Part shown: one piece after another, positions 58,591 through 64,000 of the stretch | How positions within the stretch are numbered: position 1 is the first letter of the stretch | How the letters are laid out: every line of letters begins with the position of its first letter | Assembly: GCA_030248225.1 (NCBI GenBank) | Contig: JASANE010027705.1 | Coordinates: 20,311-84,310 of the forward strand | Reading direction: 5' to 3' | Length of the DNA stretch: 64,000 bases | Origin: Trileptium ribeirensis | Taxonomy: Eukaryota; Nematoda; Enoplea; Enoplida; Thoracostomopsidae | Notes under the pieces: generated by a model | Seen by the model: the letters and a program-made list of their open reading frames with translations, nothing else | What the model was told of the DNA's origin: nothing | Database searches by the model: none | Translations under genes and position numbers: made by a program

Positions 58591-59275
58591 AAACCTAAAC
58601 TTGTTGGCAAAACTTTTGTGTCCAAACGACGCTTGTTTCACAGCACTAAACTGGTTTTCGAAATTTTTATGCCTAGATATTTATTATGTTTTAACTCGTG
58701 TCTGAATATTGTGAACACCAAAGTTTGTGAACATAAAGCATTATTGTCTCTGTGCAAGCCTAATTTGCAAAAACATGCAACAGCGGTACCTGAACGTAAA
58801 AGACTTGTTATATTACGAACTCACTTCCAGTTTCAAACACTTCCTATCTCTTGATGTGTGTCGTCTGGTGTGTAAACACAGTTTCATCAATAATGTAGAC
58901 CTCCTAACAGTGTCAAAATCTAATGGTACAGTATCGTACAGAATTAACTTACTGCACAAGTGCATGCACGCACATTGTTTTAAAAGTACTCAAATGCGTG
59001 TAAGAGGGCGCGCACGCAAACACATTTTGACACACACGCATGTAAATGCATTTAAACGGATCTAGTGCGTTTTTCGCGCATTTGCTTCTGTCTGTGCCTG
59101 TAACTGGATTGTCTGGTCTAGCTGGAACTTAGTTTCGGAAAACCTGTAACAGGCTACCGGTTCTCACATACGAACATGACCAGAACTAGGAAACACGATT
59201 GGATTGTTCCACATGCATAGTCATCAATATCACGGCTGCCGCACTGTCGTTAAATAAAGGGGAATGTAATGTTTG
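58591..59275 (+). other. Likely 3' UTR of the PLK gene
   Basis: This is the sequence from the stop codon to just past the first good poly(A) signal. It contains short ORFs (58618-58854 and 58727-59065) with no recognisable protein character, and alternating purine-pyrimidine stretches (GTGCATGCACGCAC near 58961, ACACACACGCATG near 59030). The extent is inferred. Confidence 0.55.
59253..59258 (+). terminator. Candidate poly(A) signal AATAAA
   Basis: This is a canonical hexamer 663 bases after the PLK stop. It is followed by a TG-rich stretch (GGAATGTAATGTTTGCGGTT), as expected for a cleavage region. Confidence 0.55.
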
Positions 59276-59548
59276 CGGTTGGGCGAACACAGCAAAAGCT
59301 GCATATTATGACAGGTGAACATTATGTAAATGCCATTTTTGGTTATTATTTCTGTGGTGCTCTTCAGAATAATTTGCATCATGCACGATCAAGCTTTGTT
59401 TGTGGATGATTAGGATGGCACGCGGGTTTAGACATAATCATCAACATAGCCCAATATTTATATATAGCAAAACACAAACTGTAAGAGAGTACACGTAACC
59501 AGGTGTTGTACTAATCCAAGCCAATCTCTCAACGGTAAAATTTTAGCC
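59276..59548. other. Downstream intergenic sequence, no gene seen
   Basis: Nothing recognised between the PLK poly(A) region and the MITE at 59557. Confidence 0.3.
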
Positions 59549-59556
59549 CGCATCAC

Positions 59557-59904
59557 CAAGAGCGTAGCCAGGAATTTTGAAAACGGGGGTCGCGGCCCAC
59601 AGTGGGTACCTAAAAGGGGAGGGTCCGGGGGGTCGCGCTTAGAAATGTGAAAGAGGCTTCCAAAATTGGTATTTTAAGTACGCCATAAACAAGTAAAAAA
59701 TGCAACTGTTGCCAAAATAGCGAATTTTAATGCAAAAATGTGAAATTTGGTAAAAAATACGGTTGAAAATATTGTAGTAGTGCGAGAGCGGCTAGTTTTA
59801 GGACAATTTTCGACATGATTTTCAACCGGGATAACTAAAAAAATTTTTGTTTGGGGTTGAACCAAAAGAGGGGGGGGGGGTCGCGACCCATGGCTACGCC
59901 CTTG
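59557..59904. mobile_element. hAT-like MITE (CAAGRGCGTAGCCA ends)
   Basis: The inverted ends are CAAGAGCGTAGCCAGG and CATGGCTACGCCCTTG. A perfect 8-base duplication CGCATCAC lies on both sides (59549-59556, 59905-59912). GGGGGTCGCGGCCC and GGGGGGTCGCGACCC lie just inside. It is 348 bases long, non-coding. Confidence 0.9.
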
Positions 59905-60134
59905 CGCATCACCTTTTCCGTCGCGAGATATCTGGAATAGTTTGGAAACAGTTCAGCTGAATCTCCTAGTAATCCATGTGTGAAAATCTTGTACTAGGTA
60001 CTAAATTAACATCAAGCAGTATACATAGACATTGCGAAGAAGTACATTTTTGGTTGCAGGGCATAACAGGCCCTGATGATCCAGCATCGTTTTATTCTCA
60101 ATTACTTTGCTACTTTAGTTTTTACACTTAGTTG

Positions 60135-61325
60135 AAATGGAGCGAGCGGAGTTTGCACTAAGGGTGTTAGAGGGAAAACGGCGAAAATTTTATTTTTTGC
60201 CTGTCGCTATCACTCATGACTCATTTTCGGATGGACGGATGTCGATAAATTTTTTGTTCCATAACAGAGTAATGACGACGTGTAGTTGGACGCGACGCGA
60301 CCTCATTTTCATGGTGAAAATGGCCAAAACAAGTTTTTAAGGGTCCTTGCAAAAATGGACGTACGGGTGGGTATATGTGTTTCGCAGTTCATATCTCGCA
60401 ACACATGCAGAATCAGCTCATCGGGATCTACAACTTTGCTGACCATGACTTTTTGTGGCATCGCTCCTTGGGCCGCTGTAGGCCGGAATATGGTTCGTCA
60501 ACCCTTTGTCAGAAATAGCAATTTCTCGAAATTCTGCGTGGTACTGTGTGTTTTTTTACCTTTCAATGAGTGCCTATTAGGACATTATCAAGCACGTTGA
60601 ATACGATGGTTTTCCTATCTAGAGTCTAACTTGACTATAACCTTTTATTTGGGTTTCAAGGTCGACGAATCCGGATTCTAAGATGTAGTGTTTTCAATTT
60701 GTTTGGTTATGTATTGCGTGTAGGGCATCAAGAATGGCATCTATAGGTTTTTCTGAACGCTGAATACAATGATTGGGGTATCTAGAATCCAGCGTACATA
60801 TTTCATGCCTTTCTTTGGTTTAGAGTGTCAGTTATTTGGTTATATAATTACGTACAGTGCATCGAGAATTTTCTGTAGCTTTTTCGGCAGGCTGAGTACG
60901 ATGGATTAGTTATCTATAGTCCAGCACGACTATCTCATACCTTTTCGTATGTTTTCAATGGGTTTAGGGTCATTGAACCCGACTGCCGATGGAGTATGGT
61001 ATGTTGTTCGGTTTCGTATTTCGTACAGGGCATCAAGAATATTTGCTATATAGCTTTTTCAGTGCACCGGAAACGGTGGTTTGGTTTAACCGATAATATC
61101 TAGGGACCATCACGAATGCTTCGTGCGTTTTCAGTTGTTTTTGATGCGTTTAAGGTAGACGAAGCATTAGTATTTTAATGGGTTCAGGATTACAAAGGTT
61201 TTGGTGTAATATATACATCAAATGCAAAGGCGGTTACGTGTTATTACAAAATGCCCATGTGATGAAACAAAGCTGGCCCCGTTTCACCATCGCTTGCGAG
61301 ATACGAATATGTATGCTGCACTTTC
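60135..61325 (+). mobile_element. Family C repeat, copy 3
   Basis: It starts GAAATGGAGCGAGCGGAGTT and ends near ACCATCGCTTGCGAGATAC. It contains GTATTGCGTGTAGGGCATCA, CAGCACGACTATCTCATACC and GGGTCATTGAACCCGAC units as in copy 2. Short ORFs at 60137-60600 are incidental. Confidence 0.65.
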
Positions 61326-62584
61326 TCTTTTGTACATAATCTACTTTTAGCAAGATAATCCATGAATAAACTTAAGGCGCGCTGCCTACCATCCTCGTTT
61401 GTCATTAATTAGCCATTGCAACTTTTTGGTATACCAAAACGTAGCATCTGTCGTCATACTATCAAGAAGAAATGGTGGCCTATACGTGATCAGTTCTCAA
61501 ACATTTAAAAATAGTGACTGTTAGTACTTAAATTGGAGAATTATTGTATTGCTGTTGAACATGAATACGCCATCTTTTTGTTTTGAAAGGAATTTTTTTA
61601 GTAACTTAAATGTCTATCACCTAATCAGTATCTTATTGCTAGCATAAAATGTGTGAATACGAAAAGGAAAAATCGAGGAATATCAGTTGCTAATAAATTA
61701 TGGATTTTGAAATGTAATCATGGTGAATCAGTAAATAACGGAATCGATTTACCGAAATTAGTCTGTGTTCGCAAAATGGAAATGTGTTCATATAGAATAG
61801 GCTGTTGTAATAATTTCTCTAAAGGCGTCATTGTTGTATATCGTGCCAGAAAAAGGTGGAAAGCGCCGCAAATTAGTTTATTCATCCATAATGTCGATTT
61901 CGTTTTATGTATTGATAGTTTGTCGACTTTTTTCTGTTAATGGTCTCTCGCACGTTTCATTATTTGCATCGATTAATCAATGTATTTTGGTGCTTTTTAA
62001 GCTTGTCACTCCATATTAAGCACGATTCAATACATAGGGTTAAGATTCAGCTCAGATTATTCAGCGTAATGAATATATATCTGGCTGCTCCATTAGCTGA
62101 AAATTTTGCCATGACCCGAGAGGGGCTCCGAATTTTGCCAGGGGAAGTACTGGGCTCGGAATTTAATTCAGTGAAAAACGCTAAAATTGGTAATAAATTG
62201 CTCAGAAGCGGTGCAAAAACGTTTTTATTGAGGTTAAAACCAACTTTTCTACCAAATTTTTTTCGCTGATATTAGCCGAATTTTTAGCTTCAAAAAGGGT
62301 TTTTTTTATTATCGGTTTTTTTTCATCTGGGGAGGTACTTTTCCGACGGGAAGCCAAAATATTTTGGACGGGGGGGGACCCAGGGGATGGCCGTTTCCTG
62401 CCAGGGTGTGCCAACAAATTCAAGCATATATATAATACTATGTGCATAAAAACTGAAATTTAAAAAAATAGTAGATTCTTTGAAGTCTGCGATAATTGTA
62501 AACTGCAGTACATGACTGTTTAAAAGATCAGATAGTCTGCTTAAATGAAATAATATATAGATATATTCGGTATCTATGCTATAT
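61326..62584. other. Intergenic sequence, no supported gene
   Basis: A 95-codon ORF (61653-61940) has no recognisable motif. 62100-62410 has G-rich, MITE-like text (CCGAGAGGGGCTCCG, GGGGGGGACCCAGGGGATGG) whose ends I could not define. Confidence 0.3.
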
Positions 62585-62592
62585 GTACCTAC

Positions 62593-63685
62593 CACAGAAT
62601 AACCGGAACCTTCCATTTAAACCGGAACCGGAACCTGGTCATCGGAACTTATGCAAGAGTAAACTTAAGATGCTCCCCCAACCATCCTCTTTTGACACCA
62701 TATACAACCTCCGTTAGTCAACAAAACTCAAATTTTGATAACCGCACCCAATTTCGACATTTTTCTTTTCCATAACGCCCTTAGCAAATGCGATTCGGTC
62801 CCTGTATAATGTACTTTAACACCATTGTGTTCGCGAACATTTTTCAAATTATAATGTATGGAATATGAAACGGGTTAATTTCTGTTCTTAAAACGAAAAA
62901 ATGAAATCTGTGTTCAGTCAACAACTGAATGGCAATAGCTTTTGTCAAAAGAAGATGGTAAGGGGCACAGCTTAAGAAAATAATAATAGAAAATAATAAA
63001 TTATGGAAGGTAATGTTCTGATCAGTGGTCAGACCTACTGTTTAGGCTAGTGTTGGACAAACAGTGCCCGTCAGTTAGTTGATAATAACGAGAAAATTTC
63101 TAATTGATAAACCGATAAATGACAAAAAATGTGATGCTGCTGGCACAGTTTCAATAAATACAGTTCATTGCCAAGAACGCAGTTTCTGGCTGCGTTGCAG
63201 ATAACGTTACTTTACTTCAATGTAATCTTACTTACAAAGTTTACAAGTGCATTGGCTGGTTTCTTAATGCAATTGATGCTAAACAAGCTTACGCTAAGTA
63301 CTACTACGTAATCCATACTCTGTTACCGAGTTGGACCGGTTTATTTCGAACATACCCCGCAGACTTCTGCAACCACAAAATAGCTGCTGAACAATCATCG
63401 ACCTGGCTTTGTTTTTTGTTAACAGACTTGTAGGTCAAGATGAAAAATTCCTACTGAATTGATCCGCCTATTTACGTTTCACACCGCCTTTTGCTCAATT
63501 AATGCTTTATTTTGCTTGATTGTGTTGAAACTTGATCATTGTATTCATATATTACATAATATAGAGTTTGGACCAGATATGAAGCAAAAATATGGAAAAT
63601 TTTCAAACAAAATCTTTAAACCGGAATTCCCGGTTCCGGTATGGTTTCTGCCCTTCGTCGGAACTGGAATTCCGATTACTCCCTG
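62593..63685 (+). mobile_element. Family A (hAT-like) element with nested TTAA MITE
   Basis: The left end is CACAGAATAACCGGAACC (CAGGG decayed); the right end is TTCCGATTACTCCCTG. The duplication is GTACCTAC (62585-62592) and GTATCTAC (63686-63693), with 7 of 8 identical. Part of the interior is lost, and a 303-base MITE is inserted at 62669. Confidence 0.85.
62669..62971. mobile_element. TTAA-flanked MITE, copy 2, inside family A
   Basis: The ends are GATGCTCCCCCAACCATCC and GATGGTAAGGGGCACAGC, flanked by TTAA (62665-62668, 62972-62975). The left end resembles that of the MITE at 14971. It is shorter (303 bases) and also contains a GTTCGCGAAC palindrome (about 62829-62838). Confidence 0.8.
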
Positions 63686-63693
63686 GTATCTAC

Positions 63694-64000
63694 ATTTCAA
63701 AATATTGTCAATGGGAAGGTAATTACTAACTGTAGAACATTAAATGTAAATATCGATATGACATAAACATTACGTTAACCTAATAAAATTCGATATAACT
63801 CAAGTTAGTTTAATTTGAAACTACATTGCATAGGAATAATGTAGAAATCTGACATTATCCTTTGTGAATACGCTGTATTTTTACCGTGACTCATCCTTTT
63901 ACGTTTACCGTAACAGCAGCTGTGCAATTTCTTTCAGAAAGTCTGTGCGGGTTACAGCTTTATTCTTTCGTGAACGTGACGACTGATTTTCAGCATAAAC
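63694..64000. other. Window end, no supported gene
   Basis: A pyrimidine-rich TTTCTTTCAG near 63937-63946 could be a splice acceptor, but the sequence after it is too short to judge. Confidence 0.3.

Noticed and set aside
58727..59065. 112-codon ORF after the PLK stop
   Set aside because: It lies in the likely 3' UTR, has no recognisable domain, and is AT-rich with simple CACACA stretches.
1..64000. CRISPR arrays, bacterial operons or a plasmid origin
   Set aside because: Spliced exons, large introns and eukaryotic transposons exclude a prokaryotic source. No regularly spaced identical repeats were found.
63937..64000. Exon of a following gene after TTTCTTTCAG
   Set aside because: The readable sequence is under 60 bases and all three frames are inconclusive.

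Overview
This window looks like nuclear DNA of an invertebrate animal. It is AT-rich, carries one protein gene split by large introns, and is otherwise filled with decayed retrotransposons and many non-autonomous DNA transposons. I cannot resolve the species.

The only host gene I can support is a plus-strand Polo-like kinase of the PLK1 type. Nine exons (3657-3752, 10230-10429, 13591-13701, 16766-16894, 22773-22926, 30686-30815, 39715-39831, 42035-42171, 58392-58590) join in frame with exact phase agreement at every junction. They encode the last 423 or so residues: the kinase activation loop and C-lobe, a linker with a D-box-like motif, both polo boxes with the phosphopeptide-binding W, H and K, and an unusual Ser/Gly/Ala-rich tail ending in TGA. 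The earlier exons lie upstream of the window. One intron (after exon 7) starts with GC rather than GT. A poly(A) signal lies about 660 bases after the stop.

The introns (2.2 to 16.2 kb) hold mobile elements. Retrotransposons: an inverted R1/I-like element with a DUF4780-like ORF1 at 1-2440; a second degenerate copy on the plus strand at 33.6-38.6 kb; an RTE/CR1-like 3' end with a zinc finger at 6.7-7.6 kb; and a CR1/L2-like RT C-terminus at 9.46-10.1 kb (minus). DNA elements: family A (hAT-like, CAGGG ends, 8-bp target duplications), family B (Helentron/DINE-like, 3' hairpin and CTRR end), family C (internal tandem repeats), family D (internal units of about 360 bp), family E (two near-identical copies with GGGTC ends and 4-bp duplications), two TTAA-flanked MITEs and two other hAT-like MITEs. 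Several are nested in one another, which gives a relative order of insertion.

The remaining intron sequence (notably 17-22.7, 43-46.3, 48-50.2 and 51.4-56.2 kb) shows no recognisable gene. No tRNA, rRNA, CRISPR array or operon-like gene arrangement was seen.
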